This document shows, piece by piece, positions 36,323-45,552 of a stretch of 50,677 bases of DNA (position 1 is its first letter; every line of letters begins with the position of its first letter). The position numbers and the translations under genes were made by a program. This DNA comes from Thaumarchaeota archaeon SCGC AAA007-O23 (lineage in GTDB: Archaea > Thermoproteota > Nitrososphaeria > Nitrososphaerales > Nitrosopumilaceae). The stretch spans positions 1 to 50,677 of the forward strand of contig ARWO01000027.1 of assembly GCA_000402075.1 (NCBI GenBank), written 5' to 3'. The notes under the pieces are model-generated. The model saw only the letters and a program-made list of their open reading frames with translations. It did no database searches and was not told the origin of the DNA.

Positions 36323-37522
36323 TTGACTCTTGAACTACTTACTGATAATGCAATAATTTACGTCCTGATAGCTTGGGTTGTAATATTAGGTATAGCAAAG
36401 GCTCTAAAACTGGAAAAACATGGTTTTAAAATAACTCCCTACAGCCTTACGTACAAAAATACTCAAGTCCAAACAGCACTTTCAAAGATGCTAACTAGAA
36501 CCAAACGTGGAATTCGGGTTTTTGCAGATGTTAGCGTTGTCGCAGGATTTCTAATGATGGGATTTGCATTCTGGTTTCTGCTGAATAACCTCTCGAATTT
36601 TTTTGTAGAACCAACTGAATTTGCAGAGTTAACGGTACTGATACCTGGCGTTACACTAACTTCTGTTTCGGCTATAACGTATTTTCTGCTATCCATTCCA
36701 ATAGTTCTTGTTATTCATGAAGGTGCTCATGGCATAGTGGCTACTCTAGAAAAAATAAAGATCAAGACTGGAGGTTTTGCAGTTTTTATTGCATTATTCG
36801 CTGGGTTCGTAGAACCGGACGAAAAGGAATTTGATGATGCAAAAAAAATATCAAAGCTTAGGGTCATAGGAGCAGGTGCCACTTCAAATGTAATCTTTGC
36901 ATTTGCCCTAGGGGCATTATTATTAACAAATCCAATTTTTGCGATGGTTGTACCAGAACCTATCTTGGGATGGTTTTATGAAGCGCCTGATGGCGTGCTC
37001 ATTATTTCAATTATCGAAGACAGCGGTGCCGAAAAGGCAGGTTTGCAAAAAGATGATTTGATAACTGGAATAAATGGTGTGGTAGTAGTAACTTTCTTTG
37101 ATTTACAAAAGGCTGATCTGAAACCGGGAGATACTGTTACTGTTACGGTTCAGAGAGATGGACAACAGCTCCAATTGCCTGTAGAGATTATGCCATCACC
37201 AGATGATCCCGACAGAGGTCTAATTGGGATCATGAGAGATAATGCAATGTCTTACAAACCAGTTTTCAATTTCATAGAATGGGATCCTCAGATATCGATG
37301 TTTCTTCTTTGGCTATGGATGATTTCGTTTTTCATTGGAATCATCAACATGCTTCCCTTACCTATACTGGATGGGGGAAAGTTTCTCTATACTATTATTG
37401 AAAAAAATACTTCGGAACGAAAAATTAATGTGATAATGTGGTCTGTCTATGCTTTTACTTTGATTGTATTTGCTCTCAACATAGCATTATCTTATGTAAA
37501 GTCTGGATGGTTTACAATCTAA
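36323..37522 (+). CDS. Site-2-type membrane metalloprotease (M50) with PDZ domain
   Basis: The 399-residue protein has several membrane helices. VIHEGAHGIVATLE carries HExxH zinc ligands (H132, E133, H136) and NMLPLPILDGGKFLY the third-ligand DGG motif near residue 350. A PDZ-like domain lies in between (IIEDSGAEKAGLQKDDLITG, about residues 225-300). It cleaves membrane-embedded segments, releasing regulators or clearing signal peptides. TTG 36323 is the best start; no ATG is nearby. Gap to CutA (divergent) is 43 bases. Confidence 0.85.
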   Translation: MTLELLTDNAIIYVLIAWVVILGIAKALKLEKHGFKITPYSLTYKNTQVQTALSKMLTRTKRGIRVFADVSVVAGFLMMGFAFWFLLNNLSNFFVEPTEFAELTVLIPGVTLTSVSAITYFLLSIPIVLVIHEGAHGIVATLEKIKIKTGGFAVFIALFAGFVEPDEKEFDDAKKISKLRVIGAGATSNVIFAFALGALLLTNPIFAMVVPEPILGWFYEAPDGVLIISIIEDSGAEKAGLQKDDLITGINGVVVVTFFDLQKADLKPGDTVTVTVQRDGQQLQLPVEIMPSPDDPDRGLIGIMRDNAMSYKPVFNFIEWDPQISMFLLWLWMISFFIGIINMLPLPILDGGKFLYTIIEKNTSERKINVIMWSVYAFTLIVFALNIALSYVKSGWFTI

Positions 37523-37586
37523 GGGAATAATAATAAAACTTGATTTACGTTAAAACCTAAATTACTGAAAACTGGTTAGAAAATGT

Positions 37587-38495
37587 ATGATTTGCGATAA
37601 ATGTCAAAAGCAGGGAACTTATTCAAGAAAGTATTCTGGTGAAACCTTATGTTCTGAATGTTTTTCTAATTCTATTTTACGCAAGGCATCTAAAACAATC
37701 TCAAAGTACAAAATGATCAAAAATAACGAACTTGTTTGCGTTGCTGTTTCTGGTGGAAAAGATTCCCTAGTATTATTAGATGTCTTAAATAAAATGTCAA
37801 AAACTCATAATTTCAGACTGTTCGCTGTTACAATTGACGAGGGAATTCCTGGGTACAGAGATGAAGCATTAAAAATTGTTGAAAATTTTTGTGCACAATT
37901 GAAGATACAACATAAAGTTTTCTCGTACAAAAAACTCTTTGATCTGACATTAGAGGAATCATTAGAACTGAGAAATGATCAGAAACTTTCTTCATGTTCA
38001 ATTTGTGGCACATTTAGGCGAAGAGCGCTAGATCATGCAGCAAAATCAATTAACGCAGATGTCATTGCAACCGGCCATAACTTAGATGATGTCCTTCAAA
38101 CGTTTATCATAAATACACTTTCTGGAGATACCACAAAAATAGGTTGGATGCACCCAGATACATCTTCAAATAAACTGAGAAAGATTAAACCGTTATCTGA
38201 AATCTACGAGTCTGAAATTGTATTTTATGCATTTACAAATAACCTTCCTTTTCAAACAGAACCATGTCCGCATATGGATGAAGGAATAAGAACGGAGATA
38301 CGTGAATTTCTGAATTTGCTTGAATCAAACCATAATGGAATAAAAAATAATATGTACAATTCAGTTTTGAAAATTTCCAAATTTGCTAAGAATGCAAATC
38401 ATAAAGAAAAGCGAAACTGTTCAGTTTGTGGTAATGAATGCACTGGTAATGTTTGTTCTGTGTGTAAGATGATAACACGCTTGACTAGCGAGTGA
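37587..38495 (+). CDS. tRNA 2-thiolation ATPase, TtuA/Ncs6 type
   Basis: The 302-residue protein begins with a zinc knuckle (MICDKCQKQG...LCSECF), has the PP-loop VAVSGGKDSLVLLDVL, SSCSICGTFRRRALDHAA with catalytic/Fe-S Cys residues, TGHNLDDVLQTF, and a second C-terminal zinc site CSVCGNECTGNVCSVCK. This is the TtuA/Ncs6/TIGR00269 layout. These enzymes adenylate and thiolate U34 or U54 of tRNA using a Urm1/TtuB-like carrier. The exact target base cannot be told from sequence. Confidence 0.87.
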   Translation: MICDKCQKQGTYSRKYSGETLCSECFSNSILRKASKTISKYKMIKNNELVCVAVSGGKDSLVLLDVLNKMSKTHNFRLFAVTIDEGIPGYRDEALKIVENFCAQLKIQHKVFSYKKLFDLTLEESLELRNDQKLSSCSICGTFRRRALDHAAKSINADVIATGHNLDDVLQTFIINTLSGDTTKIGWMHPDTSSNKLRKIKPLSEIYESEIVFYAFTNNLPFQTEPCPHMDEGIRTEIREFLNLLESNHNGIKNNMYNSVLKISKFAKNANHKEKRNCSVCGNECTGNVCSVCKMITRLTSE

Positions 38496-38504
38496 TCATA
38501 ATTC

Positions 38505-38512
38505 AAATATAA
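38505..38512 (+). promoter_or_regulatory. Probable TATA box of the SRP RNA gene
   Basis: AAATATAA lies about 20-26 bases before the predicted 5' end of SRP RNA (38531), in the short gap after the tRNA-thiolation gene. The spacing is right for an archaeal promoter. Confidence 0.45.
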
Positions 38513-38530
38513 CATCATGTTGAATCATGA

Positions 38531-38850
38531 ACGGTAGTAGGTAGGACTGGGGTGCTAGCCGTGCCCTGTTCTGAAACCGGCTATACGCAGAGGTCAGCAA
38601 CTGCTGGGTAAATCTCTAGAATGGTGATTCCCACTTGGTGTACGGAAATGAAATCACGCCGAGGCGGGTGGTTGTAGGACTAGAATTATCCGAAGGGATA
38701 ATTTCTAAGACCGAACGATCGAAAGGGATCAGGTCCGGGAGGGAGCAATCCTAAGGTCGAACATTCACGCTTCCTCGTCAACGTGGCGGATCTTGTATGC
38801 CTTGAAATGGGGTTATCGATCTAGTCTAGAACCAGCAGAGCTACTACCGT
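38531..38850 (+). ncRNA. ffs: Archaeal SRP (7S) RNA
   Basis: The ends pair perfectly: ACGGTAGTAG (38531-38540) with CTACTACCGT (38841-38850). Inside, helix 8 is clear at about 38725-38751: GGATCAGGTCCGGGAGGG then AGCAATCC, with the conserved TCAGG, a GGGA tetraloop and AGCA of the SRP54 site. Helix 6 is a perfect hairpin GAATTATCC-GAAG-GGATAATTT (38681-38702) with the GNAR tetraloop that binds SRP19. Length of about 320 bases is normal for archaea. It targets secretory and membrane proteins with SRP54/SRP19, neither in this window. Confidence 0.95.
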
Positions 38851-38868
38851 ATTTTATTTTAACAAATT

Positions 38869-39147
38869 TTAATACAAAACATCAAATATTGAAAATTCAT
38901 TTTTGAATTCTTCATTACTCACTTCAATATCATCCACACGTGAATTTGCAGGACCGATACGTGTCCATTCAATAACTGAATTGATAGATTTACTATCACC
39001 TTCAAGTACTGCTTCCACACGTCTATCTTTTAGATTTCTAACCCAACCTGATACATTGTTCTTTTTAGCAACAACTTTTAGAGCCTGTCTAAAAAAAACT
39101 CCTTGTACTCTACCACTAACCAAAATGCGTATACGTTGTTGTTTCAT
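38869..39147 (-). CDS. Acylphosphatase
   Basis: The 92-residue protein has the family signature VSGRVQGVFFRQ with the catalytic Arg, and VSGWVRNLKDRRVEAVLEGD with the catalytic Asn. It hydrolyses acyl-phosphate bonds such as carbamoyl or acetyl phosphate. It is an isolated gene between SRP RNA and L2, separated from each by short gaps. Confidence 0.93.
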   Translation of the reverse strand: MKQQRIRILVSGRVQGVFFRQALKVVAKKNNVSGWVRNLKDRRVEAVLEGDSKSINSVIEWTRIGPANSRVDDIEVSNEEFKNEFSIFDVLY

Positions 39148-39192
39148 ATATATACAAAAATAAAGATGCTAATCAGTTTTAATAAAATAAGA

Positions 39193-39927
39193 TTATTTCT
39201 TTCTTTCCTTAATTCTTGCTCTTCCAGTTTTTCTAGCTGCAATACTTCCAACCTTTGCTCCTGGTGGTGCATCACGTGAAACAGTTGAGCTCTGACCAAC
39301 GTGTTGATGTCTACCTCCACCATGTGGATGATTATATGCTCCCTGTGCTACACCTCTAACAATTGGATACTTTTGTCCTTTAGATCTAAATCGTCTCCAT
39401 GCTACTCCAGCACGCATCAATGGTCTATCACCAACACCGCCGCCAGACAAAGTTCCTATCATTGCCCTATTTTTTGGATTGAGAGTAGTAAATTTCCCAG
39501 AGGGAAGTTTTAGTGTAACACCCTTATCTTCATGTGAAAATACCGTGGCATCTGTACCAGCAGATTTCATAAAAGAACCGCCATCACCAAATTGTTTTTC
39601 TACATTACATACAGTTGTACCGTCAGGAATATTCTGAATGCTTATTACATTACCGTCAGCAATTTTAGATTTTAATCCAAACTGAATATGTGAACCTACC
39701 TTAGCACCAAGTACTGCTGGAATAAATGAAGTAGATCCATCATTAAATCTCACTTTAGCCAATGGAACATCTCGACCTCGTTCGTGAACAAGATCAATTA
39801 TCTTTCCCTCATGATTCTCTGAAAGTTCAAAACTAGGGTATTTTGCAGGTGCGATCTTTCCTGTAGCAGATACTCTATACTGCATTCCTCCACGGCCACG
39901 TCTTCTAACAAGAGGTCTTTTTCCCAA
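39193..39927 (-). CDS. rpl2: Ribosomal protein uL2
   Basis: The 244-residue archaeal-length uL2 begins MGKRPLVRRRGRGGMQYR. It has GVGDRPLMRAGVAWRRFRSK and NHPHGGGRHQHVGQ with the peptidyl-transferase-centre His, and KVGSIAARKTGRARI at the end. It is a core 50S protein required for subunit joining. It stands outside any S10-spectinonin-type operon here, with non-ribosomal neighbours on both sides. It diverges from the Cdc48 gene across a 108-base gap. Confidence 0.96.
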   Translation of the reverse strand: MGKRPLVRRRGRGGMQYRVSATGKIAPAKYPSFELSENHEGKIIDLVHERGRDVPLAKVRFNDGSTSFIPAVLGAKVGSHIQFGLKSKIADGNVISIQNIPDGTTVCNVEKQFGDGGSFMKSAGTDATVFSHEDKGVTLKLPSGKFTTLNPKNRAMIGTLSGGGVGDRPLMRAGVAWRRFRSKGQKYPIVRGVAQGAYNHPHGGGRHQHVGQSSTVSRDAPPGAKVGSIAARKTGRARIKERKK

Positions 39928-40035
39928 TGTGAAAATTTTTGGTCATTCAACAGATTTTAAGCTTCGGATTAAGTAAAATAGAATTAGAGAAATTCAACGA
40001 CAAAGGTATAAACGATACGTAAAAATGGATTAATT

Positions 40036-42294
40036 ATGAGCGAAAATGAGATCTCTCTCAAAGTTTTGGAGGCATATACACGAGATGTTGGGCGTGGTGT
40101 AGCAAGAATTGATTATGATTCTATGGATACGTTAAGTGCATCAACTGGAGATGTTATTGAAGTTAAAGGAAAACGAAGAACTGTTGCAAAATGTTTGCCT
40201 CTTTATCCATCAGATGAAGGAAAAGGTATTATCAGAATCGATGGGTTGGGACGAAACAACTCAGGAATTGCAATAGGAGATAGTATTTCGGTAAAAAAGA
40301 TCAAAGCTGTTGCAGCAGAAAAAATTATTGTAGCACCACTAGAAGCCATACCACCAATTGATGAACGATATCTTGCAGACGCATTAGAAAGTGTGCCTTT
40401 GATTAAGGGTGATAATGTAATGGTACCATATTTTGGTGGCAGGTTAACATTTCAGATAATTGGGGTAACACCTAATGCTGACGCTGTACTTGTAACACAA
40501 AAAACAGTTTTCACTATAGCTGAAAAGGGTGAGACGTTAAGAGGCGTTCCACAAGTTTCTTATGAAGACATTGGTGGTTTGCGTGATGAAATTGTGAATG
40601 TTAGAGAAATGATCGAACTTCCACTACGCCATCCAGAGATATTTGAAAAATTAGGAATAGAAGCACCAAAGGGAGTATTACTTTATGGACCACCTGGAAC
40701 AGGAAAGACGTTGTTAGCAAAGGCAGTGGCAAATGAAAGTAATGCACACTTCATTAGTATTTCAGGTCCTGAAATTATGAGCAAATTTTATGGTGAAAGT
40801 GAAGCTAGACTACGAGAGATATTCAAGGAAGCCAGAGAAAAAGCACCATCAATTGTTTTCGTTGATGAGATTGACTCTATAGCTCCTAAACGAGAAGAGG
40901 TTACTGGGGAAGTTGAACGAAGAGTTGTATCACAAATGCTTTCACTTATGGATGGACTGGAAGCAAGAGGCAAGGTAATAGTAATTTCAGCAACAAACAG
41001 ACCAAATGCAATTGATCCAGCCTTAAGAAGACCTGGACGATTTGACAGGGAGATTGAGATCAAAGTTCCTGATAAAAAAGGACGAAATGACATTCTTAAC
41101 ATTCACACACGAAATATGCCATTGGCTGATGATGTAGACATTAAACGTATAGCTTCAGTTAGCCATGGATACGTTGGTGCTGACTTGGAATATTTGTGTA
41201 AGGAAGCAGCCATGAAATGTTTGCGCAGACTGTTGCCTGAGATTAACTTAGATGATGAAAAGATTCCTCCTGAAACACTTGACAAGTTAATTGTTAATGG
41301 AGAAGATTACAAAAAAGCGTTGATGCAAGTTACACCATCCGGTATGAGGGAAGTGTATATTGAAAACCCAGATGTGCAATGGGCTGATGTTGGTGGTCTA
41401 GATGATACTAAGCAAGAACTTCAAGAGGCAATTGAATGGCCAATGAAATATCCTGCACTGTATGAAAAGTTGGGGCATAAAATGCCACATGGTATTTTGC
41501 TTCATGGTGCAAGCGGTACAGGAAAGACAATGTTGGCGAAAGCAGTTGCTACTGAAAGTGAGGCAAACTTTGTTTCTGTACGTGGTCCTGAATTGTTATC
41601 AAAGTGGGTAGGAGAATCTGAGAGAGGAATTAGAGAAATTTTCAAAAGAGCAAGACAATCATCGCCATGTGTAGTATTCTTTGATGAGATTGATTCAATA
41701 GCACCAATTAGAGGAGCTGGTGCGGAGACACAAGTTACTGAAAGAGTAGTAAGTCAATTGTTAACTGAACTAGACGGCATGCAAGAGATGCACGGTGTTG
41801 TAGTACTTGCCGCCACAAACAGAGCAGATATGATTGATCCGGCCTTACTTAGACCTGGCAGGTTTGATAAAATTATACAGATTCCTTTACCAGATAAGGA
41901 ATCCAGAAAAAAGATTTTGGAAATAAATGCAGATGAAATTCCATTCGAAAAAGAGCCTAACAGTCCAGACTATGTGAATTTTAATAAATTAGCAGAGGCA
42001 ACTGATGGATTCAGCGGTGCAGATGTAGCAGCTATAGCAAATACTGCTGTATCTTTTGTCATTCATGAACACCTAGACAAATATTCAATGGCTGGTATAC
42101 ATGCCAAGAAAGATTCAACGACAGAAGAAGAAAAAGTTACCATAGCAAAGCAGGATAAGGAAATTGCAAAAGTTGAAAAATCTGCTGATAGTGCTAGAGT
42201 TACAATGAGGCACTTTGAGGATGCCATAAAGAAAGTAAGAGAACAAAAGGACTTGAAGATAGGACAGAAAGTTGAACTTTCAGCTTTCAGGTAG
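40036..42294 (+). CDS. Cdc48/VAT-type AAA ATPase
   Basis: The 752-residue protein has an N-domain (about 1-180: double-psi barrel GRGVARIDYDSMDTL and SVKKIKA) and two AAA modules. D1 has Walker A GPPGTGKT (218-225) and Walker B FVDEID (275-280). D2 has GASGTGKT (491-498), where PP is replaced by AS, and FFDEID (548-553). Both second regions of homology end RPGRFD. It unfolds proteins for quality control, probably with the proteasome. It leads a plus-strand run into GatD and GatE. Confidence 0.94.
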   Translation: MSENEISLKVLEAYTRDVGRGVARIDYDSMDTLSASTGDVIEVKGKRRTVAKCLPLYPSDEGKGIIRIDGLGRNNSGIAIGDSISVKKIKAVAAEKIIVAPLEAIPPIDERYLADALESVPLIKGDNVMVPYFGGRLTFQIIGVTPNADAVLVTQKTVFTIAEKGETLRGVPQVSYEDIGGLRDEIVNVREMIELPLRHPEIFEKLGIEAPKGVLLYGPPGTGKTLLAKAVANESNAHFISISGPEIMSKFYGESEARLREIFKEAREKAPSIVFVDEIDSIAPKREEVTGEVERRVVSQMLSLMDGLEARGKVIVISATNRPNAIDPALRRPGRFDREIEIKVPDKKGRNDILNIHTRNMPLADDVDIKRIASVSHGYVGADLEYLCKEAAMKCLRRLLPEINLDDEKIPPETLDKLIVNGEDYKKALMQVTPSGMREVYIENPDVQWADVGGLDDTKQELQEAIEWPMKYPALYEKLGHKMPHGILLHGASGTGKTMLAKAVATESEANFVSVRGPELLSKWVGESERGIREIFKRARQSSPCVVFFDEIDSIAPIRGAGAETQVTERVVSQLLTELDGMQEMHGVVVLAATNRADMIDPALLRPGRFDKIIQIPLPDKESRKKILEINADEIPFEKEPNSPDYVNFNKLAEATDGFSGADVAAIANTAVSFVIHEHLDKYSMAGIHAKKDSTTEEEKVTIAKQDKEIAKVEKSADSARVTMRHFEDAIKKVREQKDLKIGQKVELSAFR

Positions 42295-42325
42295 TTTTAA
42301 TAAAATAACTGCTTAAACCACTTCG

Positions 42326-43612
42326 ATGTCAGAAGACAAAGGATATTCTGGGAACGCTCTTGATTGTTTGAAAAAAAATAATGTGAAAGTAGGCGATTCA
42401 ATCAAGATTACAGCTGATTTGACATACTCTGGAATTTTAATGCCCAGGTATGAGTCGAGCGATGATAAGCACCTAGTAATCAAATTAGGAAGTGGTTACA
42501 ATGCGGGAATTAATATCGATGAAATTCAAGAAATACAAGTAGTTTCTAGTTCTGAAGTAAAACCTAATCAGAGTGAAGAAAGAAAAGAGGACCCAACACT
42601 TCCCAAAATTTTACTTCTTTCTACGGGAGGAACCATCGCAAGTAAAGTTGACTATAGAACTGGCGCTGTTACACCTGCACTCAGTGCATCTGATCTTAAT
42701 GAAGCAGTTCCAGAGCTTGGAAAAATTGCTAATATTGATACGGAAGTTTTGTTCTCAGAATATTCAGAAAATTTACAGCCGGAACACTGGACAAAAATTG
42801 CAGAAAAACTTGATTCGCTTGCAAACTCTGACTATCAGGGAATATTGATTGCACACGGAACAGATACCATGCATTACACATCCTCTTTTTTGTCTTTTGC
42901 ACTTGCTGGGTTTCCCATTCCAGTTGCACTTGTTGGTTCACAGAGATCATCTGACAGACCGTCATCTGATGCGGCGATAAACCTAATTGCGGCATCAAAG
43001 TTTCTTGTTGAATCTAATATCAAGGGTATTTTTCTTGTTATGCACCATAATGATAATGATCAGACTGTTGCATGCCATGCGGGAACCAGGGTTAGAAAAA
43101 ATCATACTAGTAAGCGTGGAGCGTTTGAGACAATGGGAGGTGACCCCGCGTTCATAGTTACACCAACACTGGAAATTCAGAAAAATATACAAGATGATTT
43201 TTTTAAAGATACAAAATACAACCCAAGGATGAAGATTGACACCAAAGTCTCTCTTGTAAAATATCATCCTGGTTATGACCCGAAGTTAATTGAAAATCTG
43301 ATACAAACTGGATGCAAGGCAATAATTTTTGAAGGAACGGGACTTGGACATGTTGGACGTACAATGTACGATGTGGTAAAGAAAGCAAAGGAGAATGATC
43401 TGTTTTTGGGAATGACATCACAATGTATCGACGGTAGTGTTAGGATGACAGTTTATGAAAGCGGCAGGGATTTGTTAGAGTTAGGAATCACTCCTCTTGA
43501 GAATATGACGCCAGAAACTTCGCTAGTAAAAGCAATGTGGGCCTCAGGAAATTCAAAAAATGCTGATGAGATGAAGTTGTTAATGCTGGAAAATATTGCT
43601 TCAGAGTTTTAA
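42326..43612 (+). CDS. gatD: Glutamyl-tRNA(Gln) amidotransferase subunit D
   Basis: The 428-residue protein has an N-terminal SH3-like domain (GDSIKITADLTYSGILMPR) and an L-asparaginase-type glutaminase: LLLSTGGTIASKVDY (nucleophile Thr) and IAHGTDTMHYTSSF (second Thr-Asp pair). GatD supplies ammonia for the archaeal Gln-tRNA(Gln) route. It is two bases before gatE, so the pair is an operon. Confidence 0.95.
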   Translation: MSEDKGYSGNALDCLKKNNVKVGDSIKITADLTYSGILMPRYESSDDKHLVIKLGSGYNAGINIDEIQEIQVVSSSEVKPNQSEERKEDPTLPKILLLSTGGTIASKVDYRTGAVTPALSASDLNEAVPELGKIANIDTEVLFSEYSENLQPEHWTKIAEKLDSLANSDYQGILIAHGTDTMHYTSSFLSFALAGFPIPVALVGSQRSSDRPSSDAAINLIAASKFLVESNIKGIFLVMHHNDNDQTVACHAGTRVRKNHTSKRGAFETMGGDPAFIVTPTLEIQKNIQDDFFKDTKYNPRMKIDTKVSLVKYHPGYDPKLIENLIQTGCKAIIFEGTGLGHVGRTMYDVVKKAKENDLFLGMTSQCIDGSVRMTVYESGRDLLELGITPLENMTPETSLVKAMWASGNSKNADEMKLLMLENIASEF

Positions 43613-43614
43613 TT

Positions 43615-45501
43615 ATGACGGAAATTGATTTTCAAAAAATTGGTTTGAAAGTTGGGTTAGAGATTCACCAACAATTAGACACTCATAAAAAATTGTTTTG
43701 CAGATGTAGACCGATAGAGAGTGATGAATATACTGAAAAATTCTCTAGAAGTCTAAGAACGGCAAAAAGTGAGCTTGGAGAACTAGATCCAGCTGCGTTG
43801 TTTGAGAAAGCAAAATCAAAGAAAATTAACTATTATGCAAATTCTCAAAGTAGTTGCCTAGTTGAAAAAGATGATGAACCTCCTCATGATCTAGATCATG
43901 ATGCAAAGAAGATTTCGTTATTGATCAGCAGTATGCTTGAATCAAAAATTTTTAGCGAGATTCACGTTATGAGAAAGACCGTCATTGATGGCTCTAACAC
44001 GTCTGGCTTTCAAAGGACCATGCTTGTTTCCCAAGGAGGAAATCTAAAGGTAAATGGAAAAAATATTGGAGTTCAGGCAGTTTGTCTTGAGGAAGATGCG
44101 GCGAAACTTCTCAAGGATGAGCGAAACGAAAGAGATTACAGCTTAGATCGTTTGGGTGTGCCATTAGTTGAGATTGCATTAGAACCTGTCAGTGCTAAAC
44201 CCTTTGAAGTCAAAGAAATTGCGTTGACACTTGGAAGACTGTTAAGAGCAACAAGGATGGTAAAAAGAGGAATTGGTTCCATAAGACAGGATGTAAATAT
44301 TTCAGTTATGAACAGCGGAGTTGTAGAAGTAAAGGGCGTACAACAATTAGACCAACTGGAAAAAATAATTGATTACGAAGCCAAAAGGCAACACGGACTA
44401 ATTCTAATTGCCGAAAAACTCAAAAAATTATCAATAACGATCACAAAAGAAGATGTTCTTGATGTTACTGAGATTTTCAAAGATTGCGAATCAAAAATAA
44501 TTCAAAAGGCATTAAAATCAAATGCAAAAATTAATGCGATACGAGTAAGAAATTTTTCAGGAATGTTTGGTTTTGAACCATACAATGGAATCAGATTGGG
44601 AAAAGAAATTGGACAGATTGTAAGATTTTTCGGCATTGGAGGAGTTTTCCATTCAGATGAGCTCCCTAATTACGGAATTAATGATTCTGATGTTGATAAA
44701 GTAAGAAAACATCTTGAATTAGCAGACGGAGATGGTTTTCTGATTATAGCTGGCGAAGATTCAAAGTTGGATTATGCTGTAAATTCTATAGTAAAGAGAA
44801 TTCAAGATGCAGTAAATGGAGTTCCAGCTGAGACCAGAGCTGCAACACAAGACGGTGAAACTGTTTTTCTTAGACCACGACCAGGTGCATCAAGAATGTA
44901 TCCGGAAACTGACATCCCTTCGATTAATGTAATGCCTGAAGAAGTAAAATTCGCAAGGGAAAATATTCCAAAATCATGGGATGATTCAATAGCTGAAATT
45001 CAACAAAAATATGATCTAAATTTCCAGTTGTCTGAACAAATTTTCGACTCGGAATACATGGAGATGTTCGAAAAAATCTGTGAAAATAAAAAAAACTCGC
45101 CAAATTTTGTAGCCTCAATACTTTGTTCTAGTATAACAAACTTGGAAAGAAAAGGACTTGATGCTATGTTATTGAAACCCGAACATATTATAGAATCGTT
45201 TGAACTGTTAGCATCTGGCAAAATACCAAAAGAATCACTAGAAATTATTTTCGAAAGCATCATGTCTGGAAAATCAGAAAATGTTTCGCTGGCTATGCAA
45301 AGTACAGACGTTTCAAGTATGGATGAGGCTGAGTTAAATGAAATTTTAGATAAAATAATACAGAATAACATGGATCTCGTGAAGGAACGTGGAGAACATG
45401 CAGTTGTCACACTAATGGGAATTGCCATGAAAGAAGTGAGAGGGAAAGCTTCCGGAAAAATGGTAAACGATCTTCTGCACAAAAAGGTCTCAGAATTATA
45501 A
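43615..45501 (+). CDS. gatE: Glutamyl-tRNA(Gln) amidotransferase subunit E
   Basis: The 628-residue protein has KVGLEIHQQLDTHKKLFCRC (cradle-domain zinc and ATP site), DRLGVPLVEIALEP, GIGSIRQDVNIS, and a GAD-type insert and C-terminal tail domain (KMVNDLLHKKV). It phosphorylates and amidates Glu-tRNA(Gln). The insert distinguishes GatE from bacterial GatB. Forms GatDE with the preceding gene. Confidence 0.95.
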   Translation: MTEIDFQKIGLKVGLEIHQQLDTHKKLFCRCRPIESDEYTEKFSRSLRTAKSELGELDPAALFEKAKSKKINYYANSQSSCLVEKDDEPPHDLDHDAKKISLLISSMLESKIFSEIHVMRKTVIDGSNTSGFQRTMLVSQGGNLKVNGKNIGVQAVCLEEDAAKLLKDERNERDYSLDRLGVPLVEIALEPVSAKPFEVKEIALTLGRLLRATRMVKRGIGSIRQDVNISVMNSGVVEVKGVQQLDQLEKIIDYEAKRQHGLILIAEKLKKLSITITKEDVLDVTEIFKDCESKIIQKALKSNAKINAIRVRNFSGMFGFEPYNGIRLGKEIGQIVRFFGIGGVFHSDELPNYGINDSDVDKVRKHLELADGDGFLIIAGEDSKLDYAVNSIVKRIQDAVNGVPAETRAATQDGETVFLRPRPGASRMYPETDIPSINVMPEEVKFARENIPKSWDDSIAEIQQKYDLNFQLSEQIFDSEYMEMFEKICENKKNSPNFVASILCSSITNLERKGLDAMLLKPEHIIESFELLASGKIPKESLEIIFESIMSGKSENVSLAMQSTDVSSMDEAELNEILDKIIQNNMDLVKERGEHAVVTLMGIAMKEVRGKASGKMVNDLLHKKVSEL

Positions 45502-45552
45502 AATTGTTTGAACTGATCTACATTAAAATATTAGTTTTTTTTCTAGGTGAAA

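Noticed and set aside
45000..45482. 160-residue minus-strand frame opposite gatE
   Set aside because: Ser/Phe/Ile-rich antisense of a strongly supported gene.
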